From Tissierellales bacterium (GTDB lineage: Bacteria > Bacillota > Clostridia > Tissierellales > JAOAQY01), in contig JAOAQY010000181.1 in the NCBI GenBank assembly GCA_025210965.1, positions 1 through 64,000 on the forward strand: DNA of 64,000 nt, read 5' to 3'. A model generated the notes under the pieces. That model saw nothing but the letters and a program-made list of their open reading frames with translations, was not told where the DNA came from and did not search any database. Positions 8,601 to 15,391 of this stretch are shown here, in pieces. Position 1 is the stretch's first letter; the number at the start of each line of letters is the position of its first letter. A program made the translations under genes and the position numbers.

Positions 8601-9600
8601 TTCGGTAGATAACTTTCAAATTCTTCAAATCTTCTGCATGAATGTTAAACTTATTTATCATCGCCTTTGAAATTGAACACTCATCACTATTAGTATTACT
8701 ATCATTCTTCATTAATTTTCTAATAATATAGAAACTATAAATCTTTTTCAGAGCTTCAAATAATAAGCCATCTTCATCAGATTTATTTTGAATCAACTCA
8801 ACTGCTTCATTATAGTTTTCATCACCTTCATTAGAAAAGGACAAATTCAGTTTCCCATCTACATGTTCTATATCGAATATTTTTACCACATTAGCCTTAT
8901 CACCCATTATTATTTTAATTAATTGATTTACCCTTTGGTCTTTTGTTCCTCCTGCTAAAAGATTTTGAAGCCTCTTCACTTTCTCTTTTTTATATAACTC
9001 CCAATCTAAAATTATCCTTTCAAAATCTGTATAGCTGATTTCATTCAGACAAAGATAATTTGCTACTACCTCAAAAGATTCCACTATACCACTTGATATA
9101 TCAAAATTTTGTCTCTCATATAAGAAATTTCCTCTATACTTAACTATGTTGTGGATCGCCAAATATACTAGTCTTATATCAAATTTTCTTTCTGAATTTA
9201 CTAATGCATGTCTAAGATGATAAATCGTTGGATAGTTTTTAAAGTATTTCTTATCATCAAAATCTTTATCTGCAAACAAACCATTTAAAGAGCCTAATGA
9301 CTTATGTTCTTTATGCAGAAATGATTCTTTCATTCGAATAAAAAATCCATCATCTATAGCTAGTATATCTTCATTAAAAAGTTCCTGGAGCAAATTTATT
9401 CTATTTCTTCTCCTATCATACCTTCTTCTAGTACTTCTATGGAGTCTTGTTTTTTCGGCAGTTTCACCACTTCTAAAAATACTTACTCCCCACATATTTT
9501 TACCTTTAAATTTAAGCAGGTCAGTTCCGCTTGTAACAGCATATCCTACTGAACCAGTCCCAATGTCCAAAGAAATGTCATATTCGTCAATTTTTTTCAT
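5626..9600 (-). CDS. cas9: Cas9 endonuclease, catalytically intact
   Basis: 1324-residue RNA-guided DNA endonuclease. All expected catalytic residues are present: RuvC-I Asp12 (SLDIGTGSVG), RuvC-II Glu764 (IFIEVARSE), HNH Asp849-His850 (EVDHIVP) with Asn873, and RuvC-III His979/His980/His982/Asp983 (FHHSHDAYL). The Arg-rich bridge helix is at about 51-67. The protein is closely similar to the product of 598-4524 over its whole length, so the two are sister copies. It is served by arrays 2a/2b and the divergent tracrRNA at 9642-9757. A ribosome site (AAAGGAGCA) precedes the ATG. Subtype is uncertain because no cas1, cas2, csn2 or cas4 lies in the window. The arrays may rely on adaptation proteins elsewhere. 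Confidence 0.95.
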   Translation of the reverse strand: MKKIDEYDISLDIGTGSVGYAVTSGTDLLKFKGKNMWGVSIFRSGETAEKTRLHRSTRRRYDRRRNRINLLQELFNEDILAIDDGFFIRMKESFLHKEHKSLGSLNGLFADKDFDDKKYFKNYPTIYHLRHALVNSERKFDIRLVYLAIHNIVKYRGNFLYERQNFDISSGIVESFEVVANYLCLNEISYTDFERIILDWELYKKEKVKRLQNLLAGGTKDQRVNQLIKIIMGDKANVVKIFDIEHVDGKLNLSFSNEGDENYNEAVELIQNKSDEDGLLFEALKKIYSFYIIRKLMKNDSNTNSDECSISKAMINKFNIHAEDLKNLKVIYRKHFSDYHYNKMFRHYNGDKYKNVKNYNVYINNISKCSKDELYKAIKKDISDINDTLVDDVITKIDNEEFLQKLNTVDNAQIPYQLNLSELESIIDKQSKYYPNLLENRDKIISLFKFRIPYYVGPLNANRDNNKVFSWMERKAQDKIYPWNFEEVVDLEKSATNFILKMTNQCTYFPNCDVLPDNSLIYSEFKVLNELNKIRIDGKLINKQVKHLIYNDLFRKEKNITVKTLEKFLKNNEVIDRSSSPIIKGFHEEDKFSNSLKAHIFFERLGFDVDEEDRELVENLIRWITLFSDKKILKKEIRNNCSKDMISDDVLKKVLKCNFSGWGRLSNELINEVGSTSRKYRESTILDILKHTNLNFIQIISDDELGFKDIIEERNTNIKDKITSKDIQELQGSPAIKRAIWQSVKITEEIVGIMKKPPRNIFIEVARSEENKKRKDTRFKKIEEIYEAVSKSGSFIVTENVKEAMDYIKKEKNEKIDNERLYLFLLQNGKCMYSGVDLDYKSLSQYEVDHIVPRTIIKDDSIDNKVLVTSRENQNKSDSLVLKSTVRHKMSCIWEKLLACGLMSQKKHWNLNRNEFTKNQVEGFINRQLVETRQITRHIANLFRNYYVDTDIVMVKGNIVSNLRNKHDLFKSRSLNDFHHSHDAYLTGLLGNFIKMRFPAFKDRFYYDMLSKYNFKDYRQKYGFIISEFEKPIFNHNSDLVWDPDSIIIKMKKYINYNDCYISYKKEENTGEFYNQNALKRGNGNLMPLKKGLDPKLYGGYGNVNKSYLMVVKVVKKGKENLCLIGCPIFLRNKSVDDKIEYLKIMNDCDDIEIIKDKILINQLVISEGMPLILKSDKELSNAVNLLLNKEYKRIVHLIERENYSSLQAHELEALYDIILKKIVQFYPVYKNIHKKLLGKRKVFLELSISEKSYIILELLKMLKANSGQGNLKKIGLQERSGRLNKKVKVEDLIFIETSVTGMYEERWSVVKNAEGKYKIVYEK

Positions 9601-9606
9601 TTAGTG

Positions 9607-9635
9607 TTGCTCCTTTCATTTTTTAATGATATACT
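9607..9635 (+). promoter_or_regulatory. Promoter of tracrRNA 2
   Basis: TTGCTC (9607-9612), a 17-bp spacer and TATACT (9630-9635), equivalent in position and sequence to the tracrRNA 1 promoter. Confidence 0.65.
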
Positions 9636-9641
9636 ATGTAT

Positions 9642-9757
9642 AGAGTTTGATTCTATTCCAAATTCTATAACGAGTTAAAATAAAGTTTTAACTTAAATGT
9701 CTATATGGCTATCCTTTAGAGGATTAGAGAGTTGCTGAAAAGCAACTCTTTTTATTT
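9642..9757 (+). ncRNA. tracrRNA of the active-Cas9 module
   Basis: About 115 nt. The anti-repeat (CTATTCCAAATTCTATAACG then AGTTAAAAT) is complementary to the array-2 repeat. A short hairpin with AAGTTTTAACTT follows, then a nexus-like hairpin around ATCCTTTAGAGGAT (9710-9725), and a terminator GAGTTGC-tgaaaa-GCAACTC plus T5. The layout parallels tracrRNA 1, but the bases facing the start of the repeat have changed with it (TTAAAAT against GTTTTA). Confidence 0.88.
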
Positions 9758-9792
9758 ACTTAAATACTTACGAAAATTAACTAGATATCATA

Positions 9793-9957
9793 TTGTATTA
9801 GTAAGCATTCAGATATATAATATTACTAAGATAACTATTATGAATTCAGAGGACGGAACAGGCATCCGTCACCCTAGTTTGGAGATGTAGGATTGTCACC
9901 CTACCTAATTCATAATTTATAAGCCAAATACGATTTTGTTGTATTTGGCTTTTTTAT
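9793..9957 (+). ncRNA. Unassigned small structured RNA
   Basis: A promoter TTGTAT (9793-9798), 17 bp, TATAAT (9816-9821) is followed by an RNA of about 125 nt starting near 9828. Visible pairing: TTATGAATT (9838-9846) with AATTCATAA (9907-9915) closes a domain holding GACGGA/TCCGTC (9852-9870) and GTAGG/CCTAC (9887-9904). The 9-mer GTCACCCTA occurs twice (9868-9876 and 9895-9903), so TAGG at 9888-9891 could pair with either copy. A strong terminator (AAGCCAAATAC / GTATTTGGCTT, then T6) ends it at about 9957. It has no anti-repeat and no plausible ORF. I do not recognise the family. Confidence 0.65.
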
Positions 9958-9964
9958 GTCCAAA

Positions 9965-10330
9965 TTAAGTATAATCAATATAAACTTTTGACAAACTCGG
10001 TTTACACCACTTTTCCTCTTCTCTACTTGCAACAAATTTTGAAAGACTAGTCATAGCTTTATTTCTCGATACTATGTAACTATCTATTTGTTCTTTGGCA
10101 TCATCAACATCAATATCATCACGAGTTCTCAATATATTTTTCCATATCTGTGCATGCATATGTGATTCAATTGCTACTAAATATAAATCACGACCTATAC
10201 GTAAATCTGTTGCACTAGCAATAAATACATCAGCTGTTATTGTAGCTCCTCCACCACCAGGTATTATTGTTGGTATCTTCTTGAACAATTCATTTATTTT
10301 CTTTAATAAATCAAAGTCCTGTTTATTCAT
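9965..10330 (-). CDS. Hypothetical protein, 121 aa
   Basis: Not recognised. The start is the ATG at 10330, because GGAGGACCAT precedes it. The N-terminus is charged and helical (residues 1-18). A Gly-rich hinge, PTIIPGGGGA, follows at 19-28, and then a mostly helical, soluble segment rich in Arg and Asp. It is the last gene before the structured RNA at 9793-9957, converges with it and shares its terminator region. A separate hairpin terminator lies upstream at 10375-10410, so it has its own transcript. Confidence 0.6.
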   Translation of the reverse strand: MNKQDFDLLKKINELFKKIPTIIPGGGGATITADVFIASATDLRIGRDLYLVAIESHMHAQIWKNILRTRDDIDVDDAKEQIDSYIVSRNKAMTSLSKFVASREEEKWCKPSLSKVYIDYT

Positions 10331-10374
10331 ATGGTCCTCCAATATTAATAACTTTATAATTCTATTATAACATA

Positions 10375-10410
10375 AAAAATACTTCTGAAAGAAGTATTTT
10401 TTTATTTTTT
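10375..10410. terminator. Intrinsic terminator
   Basis: AAAATACTTC-tgaaa-GAAGTATTTT with T-runs on both sides. It can end transcripts from the gene at 10445-10789 (minus strand). Confidence 0.75.
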
Positions 10411-10444
10411 CAATTCACTTTTATTTAAGATATTTATAGTTTGT

Positions 10445-10789
10445 TTAAGCCCAATCCCCTTCTTTATTTAAATTTCTATGTCTCTCCCATCTGATGACAT
10501 ATTTACTTTCATCCAGTAGCCTTGATGCTAATATCTTAACTTTTTCACCATATGTCAATTCGTATTTTTCTGATATTTCATCTAATAATTTTTCTACTTG
10601 TTCCTGGTACTCTGTTTTAATCATCTTATTATCACTATTTAAATTAAGTATGCACTGACTAAGAATTTCTATACACTTATCTAATGTAAGTTCACACTTT
10701 GACCAAACTTCTTTTGAAAGTCTAAATCTAAACTCATTCTCCGCATCTTCAGTTATATCAACGCGTTCATGTAATACCGGTAAATTCAT
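10445..10789 (-). CDS. Hypothetical helical protein, 114 aa
   Basis: Acidic, soluble and predicted helical, with no recognised domain. TTAGGAGGC lies correctly upstream of the ATG. It follows the ParA-like gene at 10841-11857 by 51 bp in the same direction, the position of a small partner protein in many ParA cassettes, but it shows no ParB or ribbon-helix-helix signature. A role as ParA partner is a guess from position only. Confidence 0.6.
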   Translation of the reverse strand: MNLPVLHERVDITEDAENEFRFRLSKEVWSKCELTLDKCIEILSQCILNLNSDNKMIKTEYQEQVEKLLDEISEKYELTYGEKVKILASRLLDESKYVIRWERHRNLNKEGDWA

Positions 10790-10840
10790 TTTTTTAGCCT
10801 CCTAAATTTCCAATCGTATCCCATATTGTTACCATAAAAA

Positions 10841-11857
10841 CTATTCTTTATTCTCAAGTCGTCTTACTAATTCTTCTGCAAAACTTATATAATACTTTTT
10901 AAACTCATTCTTTTTTTCAGATATCTTATCTAATTTATCAATATTTCCCTTTAACATTATGTCTGTGATATCCCAAACAGGACACCTATGAATACTAGAG
11001 ATTGTTATAAGTCTCTCATCAAGCTTATTGTATATGTCATTACCTAGCAACATATCACTATTAGCAAATATGATATTTGAAGAGTTCTCTTTTTCAAAAG
11101 TTCTAAAGTCCTCATATAACTCTACATACTCCTCTATTTTATTGCGTGTATGTATGACAGAATATCCTAAAAAACTTGGGAACTCTGATTTAGAGTCTAA
11201 ACAATCACTCTCAATATTTTTTAATCTTTTATCTAATGAAATCAAGTTCATAAAAGAAAGTCTATTCAGATTGATAGATACATGAAAATTGTCTGAAATA
11301 AGAAGAGCCATTCTTGTTAACTCTGAACTGGTTATTGATGTATCTATTAATACATAATCGTAACTTTTACCATTATCCTCAGCGACACTTCGGATGCTTT
11401 TAGTAACTCTTAGTATTTCTTCTTCATCATGTTTACTAACTCTAAGTCTTGCTTCTTCACAATGTACACTTGTATCATATGAATAATTCAACCTCTCCAT
11501 AAGCATACTACCTGGAATTATATCTAATTTGTTTTTCACATTAAACGGCATTACATTATTGTTCGGGGGCTCCAAACCATCTACTGCATTTTTCATAATG
11601 TAGTAAAGTGTTTTACATGGTCTAGTATCCTCTTCATTTAGATTATCTTTAGTCTTATTATTAGAATACTCTTTCTCTTCAATACACATTCGCTCATACG
11701 AATCTTTATCAATACAATTGTAAGTAAGTGAACATTGCGGATCCGCATCTATCATCAAAACTCTTTTTCCCATTTCACTTAGAATATGTCCTAAATGAAA
11801 AGTATTTATACTTTTGCCTGCTCCACCCATTCCACTTATCATTGAAATTATCTTCAT
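10841..11857 (-). CDS. ParA/MinD-type ATPase
   Basis: 338 residues. A deviant Walker A, GMGGAGKSINT, is at residues 9-19, the Walker A-prime/switch segment VLMIDADPQCSLTY at about 33-46, and a Walker B-like YDYVLIDTS near 166. This is the ParA family of DNA or protein positioning ATPases. No ParB gene follows. The partner may be the small protein downstream. A second ParA with a true ParB partner lies at 19516-20523, so this copy may position something else or belong to a second replicon. A ribosome site (GAAGGAGAG) precedes the ATG. Confidence 0.82.
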   Translation of the reverse strand: MKIISMISGMGGAGKSINTFHLGHILSEMGKRVLMIDADPQCSLTYNCIDKDSYERMCIEEKEYSNNKTKDNLNEEDTRPCKTLYYIMKNAVDGLEPPNNNVMPFNVKNKLDIIPGSMLMERLNYSYDTSVHCEEARLRVSKHDEEEILRVTKSIRSVAEDNGKSYDYVLIDTSITSSELTRMALLISDNFHVSINLNRLSFMNLISLDKRLKNIESDCLDSKSEFPSFLGYSVIHTRNKIEEYVELYEDFRTFEKENSSNIIFANSDMLLGNDIYNKLDERLITISSIHRCPVWDITDIMLKGNIDKLDKISEKKNEFKKYYISFAEELVRRLENKE

Positions 11858-11923
11858 TTTATTACTCTCCTTCAGTTATCAACATTTTAAAGCTCGTATT
11901 ATTTCCATATAGTAATTACCTGT

Positions 11924-12286
11924 CTATTCACAATCCACATCATCTATATCTTGAATTTTATCAATTGTATCCATTCTTATCTTAGGTGGAAGAGGTAGTT
12001 TAAACTTAATATCCACTATGTCTATTTCATTTAGTGTATATAATCTTAACAGCCCCTCTACTGGATTCTTATGTTTACCCTTAACTATGCGGTCTAAGAT
12101 TTTTCCAAATCTATCATTCATAGATTTATCTGTTACTAGCCATGATCTACCGGATTTCCTACAGTAAATAGTGTCGGACTGACACGCTTTTTTTACTGTA
12201 CTTGATTCTAATCCCCATAATATACTTGCCTCTGAGGAAGTGAAAACATAATCTAGTATTTTATTATCATTAATTTTCTTTCTCAC
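11924..12286 (-). CDS. Helix-turn-helix protein of the plasmid/excisionase-like type
   Basis: 120 residues, GTG start with GGAGGCG upstream. Residues about 14-52 (SSEASILWGL, STVKKACQ, then CRKSGRSWLVT) match the small winged-helix proteins in which a helix-turn-helix is followed by a RKSGR-x-WLVT hairpin wing. These are common on Gram-positive mobile elements. It probably binds DNA as a local regulator. It precedes the parA-like gene at 10841 and may control it. Confidence 0.7.
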   Translation of the reverse strand: MRKKINDNKILDYVFTSSEASILWGLESSTVKKACQSDTIYCRKSGRSWLVTDKSMNDRFGKILDRIVKGKHKNPVEGLLRLYTLNEIDIVDIKFKLPLPPKIRMDTIDKIQDIDDVDCE

Positions 12287-12414
12287 TGCTTTATTCGCCT
12301 CCGACTTAATTACATTGTTGACTATATTTTTATGTTCTTCTTAACTCTTTGACTTCATTAATATATAGCTATATAGACTTACACAAATTATCTTATTTCC
12401 TCATAAGATGAATG

Positions 12415-12996
12415 TTAATCTAATAGCTCAATCTTAGCTAATTCTAAAGCCAGAGTATAATTGCTTATGAACTTTGAATCGAATTCAGAATTCTTAATAT
12501 CTCCGAGCCATTCGTCAGACGTTCCAAAAAAAACATCACACCTAACGAAAAGTTCTTTATTTTCATCAGCGAAAAAGTATATTTTTCTCTTAATACCAAT
12601 ACCTTCTACTGCTATATAACTACCGTTCTTTACTCTTCTATTCTCAAAATCACAATTACTACCAAAATTATGATTACTTGCAAACTCGCAAGATACCCCA
12701 AAAGAACCTCCATTTCCAAAGGAACCTCCTAGAGAGAAGTTACAGTTTCTTTCGAAAGTACAATTTTCATCAAATTCGCACCATTGTGCAAAATTTGAAT
12801 AACCTCCGAACTCACATCCACTTCCAAATGTGCATCCGAAACCAAATATAGAATGTTCCCCAAATTTACAACCATCTCCAAATTCACATCTATCAAATAA
12901 TTTTATATTAGAATAATCACCCGTAGGACAAAATCTAATATTGTTAACATCGTCCATTTCAAACTTATTATATTCCTCTTGTGTATATTTTTTCAT
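12415..12996 (-). CDS. Hexad-repeat beta-helix protein (F-G-x-x-C-x repeats)
   Basis: 193 residues. From about residue 33 to 115 the sequence is a run of about 14 six-residue repeats with Phe in position 1, mostly Gly in 2 and Cys or Ser in 5 (FGDGCK, FGEHSI, FGFGCT, FGSGCE, FGGYSN and so on). The N-terminal block (FCPTGDYS) and C-terminal cap are non-repetitive. A six-residue period suggests a left-handed beta-helix resembling hexapeptide-repeat or pentapeptide-repeat solenoids. Similar repeat proteins occur on phages and plasmids, but I know no established function. The ribosome site (GGGAGGG) is good. Confidence 0.75.
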   Translation of the reverse strand: MKKYTQEEYNKFEMDDVNNIRFCPTGDYSNIKLFDRCEFGDGCKFGEHSIFGFGCTFGSGCEFGGYSNFAQWCEFDENCTFERNCNFSLGGSFGNGGSFGVSCEFASNHNFGSNCDFENRRVKNGSYIAVEGIGIKRKIYFFADENKELFVRCDVFFGTSDEWLGDIKNSEFDSKFISNYTLALELAKIELLD

Positions 12997-13044
12997 TATA
13001 TTTCCCTCCCTAATATTACCTATTTTATGCTTATGTTAAGCTTT

Positions 13045-13860
13045 TTACAACTTACCTTGGATTATTTTATTCAAAATTTCTTCTTGTATAGAACATTGTT
13101 CTACATTTTCCCAAGTTTGAAGTTCTCTCTTCTCTCTTCTAACCACATATCCATAATATACAACTTGACGCATCAGCTGTATAAATAAATCTTCTTTTCT
13201 CAAGATCTCGCTAGTCAGATGAAACTTACCTTCTATCAAGTAACTATAATGATCTTTTTTATCTTTATAAATCCATTCTTTAGTCCTTTCCCATATATCA
13301 CTTAGCTTAAATACAAAACCATTAATTTCAACTTCGAACCTCTCTGGAACGTTCGTATATCTTTTCAGTTTTGATTCAAATAGTTTTATTAGATTTTCTA
13401 CAACCTCAGTAACCTCAGTTCTATCTAATGTTTCCAAAGACTCTATAAAAATCTCTAATATTCTAATATATATCGGCAACAATTCCGATTTGAAAGGTTT
13501 TTGTAATCTATATTCGTCTAACTCTATTGAGTTAAATTTTCCGTCCCAAAGTAAATATAATACTTCATCTTGTTCTATAAAGTCCCAATTTAAGTTTATT
13601 ATCCCCCTCGAATATGTGACTTCTAAGAAATCTCTTTCTCCTGGAGTATATATTATTGATCTTTTGATTGCGTGTATAACACTATCGCTTTCTATTCTCT
13701 TTTGTATAATAGAAGCTAGTTTATTAGCTTCTTTTTCTGGCAAAGAATACATTTCTATATATTCTTCTTGATTCATCTCTTCTGAAATATCCATCATTCC
13801 TAGTTTATAGTCAATTCTTTGACTTTGATACGCTTCACAAACTCCGCTTAAATTTTCCAT
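13045..13860 (-). CDS. Hypothetical protein, 271 aa
   Basis: Soluble, mixed alpha/beta and acidic, with no recognised motif. The ATG follows AGGAGGAATAAG. Codon use looks like that of its neighbours. It lies in the run of minus-strand genes behind the palindrome-controlled promoter at 15254-15282. The 159-bp gap upstream contains an inverted repeat, AGCTATAAA...TTTATAGCT, at about 13914-13946 and could hold a separate promoter. Confidence 0.6.
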   Translation of the reverse strand: MENLSGVCEAYQSQRIDYKLGMMDISEEMNQEEYIEMYSLPEKEANKLASIIQKRIESDSVIHAIKRSIIYTPGERDFLEVTYSRGIINLNWDFIEQDEVLYLLWDGKFNSIELDEYRLQKPFKSELLPIYIRILEIFIESLETLDRTEVTEVVENLIKLFESKLKRYTNVPERFEVEINGFVFKLSDIWERTKEWIYKDKKDHYSYLIEGKFHLTSEILRKEDLFIQLMRQVVYYGYVVRREKRELQTWENVEQCSIQEEILNKIIQGKL

Positions 13861-14019
13861 TCTTATTCCTCCTATAAAAATCTATATATACTTACATACT
13901 ACAGATTTAAAGTAGCTATAAACCATTTGTCCATCTTTATAGCTTTCCTAATCCATTTATTTTGAACTTGGTTCAATCTCATCTTTTATTAAACTCTTAA
14001 GCTTTAGTTAGCATTTGGA

Positions 14020-14502
14020 TTATGCTTCGTAAACTTCTGTTACTTTAATTTGACCGTTAGGATCATCGTACTCTACAAAAATTACATACTCGTGTTCATC
14101 AGTAAATACAGCAAAGGATTTCTCTTCTAAAAAATTTTCTTCATAACCCGAACTATCAGAGGGATCTCCAAATCCTAATCTTACTAACTCTGAATGTAAT
14201 TCCACAATATCCGCATGTAATCCTAATAGCTCATGTTCAAAAAGTTCTATCTTATCCATTATTTTAATATCTATAAATGTAATTTCTTCTTGAGGGTCCT
14301 CATAATCAATTGTTACTAAATAATACTCTTCGTCTTTAATTGATATAAATGATTTCTTTTCATGTATATCTGTTGCAAATTCACCGAACTCACTTACTAC
14401 AGTAGGATCATCAAATCCTTTATCTTCAAGTTCTGATACTAGTGCATAAATATTTAAGTATGTTTTTTTAAGTTCCTTTACTATCTTGCTAAGATTCTTC
14501 AT
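14020..14502 (-). CDS. Internally duplicated hypothetical protein, 160 aa
   Basis: Two tandem halves of about 75 residues share the same layout. Half one has LEDKGFDDP then KSFISIKDEEYYLVTIDYEDP, and half two has LVRLGFGDP then KSFAVFTDEHEYVIFVEYDD. This indicates a duplicated alpha/beta domain with a helical start. It is strongly acidic, which would suit a DNA-mimic or binding protein, but function is unknown. GGAGGTACA precedes the ATG. Confidence 0.65.
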   Translation of the reverse strand: MKNLSKIVKELKKTYLNIYALVSELEDKGFDDPTVVSEFGEFATDIHEKKSFISIKDEEYYLVTIDYEDPQEEITFIDIKIMDKIELFEHELLGLHADIVELHSELVRLGFGDPSDSSGYEENFLEEKSFAVFTDEHEYVIFVEYDDPNGQIKVTEVYEA

Positions 14503-14569
14503 ATTGTACCTCCATAATTTAATGTTTTTAAGTTGCGATTTTTAATCTAACTTTTTTATATTCCAAACG

Positions 14570-15007
14570 CTAAAATAATGATTTAATAACATTCATTAAG
14601 TCCCTTGTACCAGGAGTAACCCAATACTCCCACTTCAAACAATTACCTAAATCATAATTTCCGTTCTCTTCTAATTTCTCCTTAGAAAATGGCTCCTCTA
14701 ATATAATCCATTCATTTTTTATACGTTTGAAGGCAATATCATCAATTTTTGTAAAGTCAAATATATCAACAAACATATCCATTATTTCAATACGGTCAAC
14801 CTCTATCGAACGAAAGCTTTTTACTATATCTTTTAAACAGTAACAACCATTTTCATATGTAGTATTGTTATTCAAAATATCAAAGAATGTTTCATCTTCA
14901 AAATACTCCTTAATTCTTTTTGATTCCTTATACACGATATCATTTAAGTATTGTTTAAAAAACTCCAGTACTCGTTGATAATCAGCTTTAGCCCAAACAT
15001 TTTTCAT
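14570..15007 (-). CDS. Hypothetical protein, 145 aa
   Basis: No recognised domain. It is acidic and aromatic-rich, with a C-terminal motif WVTPGTRDLMN. The ribosome site is weak, and the start lies 29 bp after the stop of the small gene at 15037-15186, so translation may depend on that gene. It is part of the operon from promoter 15254-15282. Confidence 0.55.
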   Translation of the reverse strand: MKNVWAKADYQRVLEFFKQYLNDIVYKESKRIKEYFEDETFFDILNNNTTYENGCYCLKDIVKSFRSIEVDRIEIMDMFVDIFDFTKIDDIAFKRIKNEWIILEEPFSKEKLEENGNYDLGNCLKWEYWVTPGTRDLMNVIKSLF

Positions 15008-15036
15008 TTTATATTCTGCTATTTTTTCATCAGGAT

Positions 15037-15186
15037 TTACACAAATTTCAATATCCCTGAAAAATCACTAAACCCTTCAATTACTTTAAAATACTCTCTT
15101 CCATCTACCTTCATAATGATTCCTTTTTCATTTTCAGAAAAACATCCACTTTCTATAGCATATTGTATTAACATTCTTTTAAACAT
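15037..15186 (-). CDS. Small protein, 49 aa, first gene behind the double-operator promoter
   Basis: Start chosen at the ATG at 15186 because GAAAGGAGAAG sits 6 nt upstream. A longer frame exists but would begin inside the promoter. The product (MFKRMLIQYAIESGCF...) is small and amphipathic with no recognised domain. Being first in a tightly controlled operon, it is a candidate small regulator or inducible effector. That is inference. Confidence 0.6.
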   Translation of the reverse strand: MFKRMLIQYAIESGCFSENEKGIIMKVDGREYFKVIEGFSDFSGILKFV

Positions 15187-15228
15187 TAAATCTTCTCCTT
15201 TCAAAATCATCCTTCTAATAATACATTT

Positions 15229-15282
15229 CCCGATATCGGGATTATCTAATTCAATTATATCCCGATATCGGGAAATTGTCAA
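15229..15282 (-). promoter_or_regulatory. Consensus promoter with two identical palindromic operators
   Basis: On the minus strand TTGACA (15277-15282), exactly 17 bp, TATAAT (15254-15259): a perfect sigma-A promoter. The 17-bp spacer contains the 12-bp palindrome CCCGATATCGGG (15261-15272). A second identical copy at 15229-15240 falls just downstream of the expected start (about 15247). The centres are 32 bp apart, about three helical turns. This is the geometry of tight repression by a dimeric repressor binding both sites. The repressor is not identified. Confidence 0.85.
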
Positions 15283-15342
15283 TTGCATTCATAATGTTTT
15301 TTTAACTTCTATTACTTAAATTTAATACTATATATAAAAATA

Positions 15343-15381
15343 ATTTAACCGTATCAGAAATTGATTTCGATACGGTTAAAT
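15343..15381. terminator. Terminator hairpin
   Basis: ATTTAACCGTATC (15343-15355) pairs perfectly with GATACGGTTAAAT (15369-15381). It lies just after the stop of the minus-strand gene 15392-16141. Confidence 0.7.
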
Positions 15382-15391
15382 CTATAATAAA

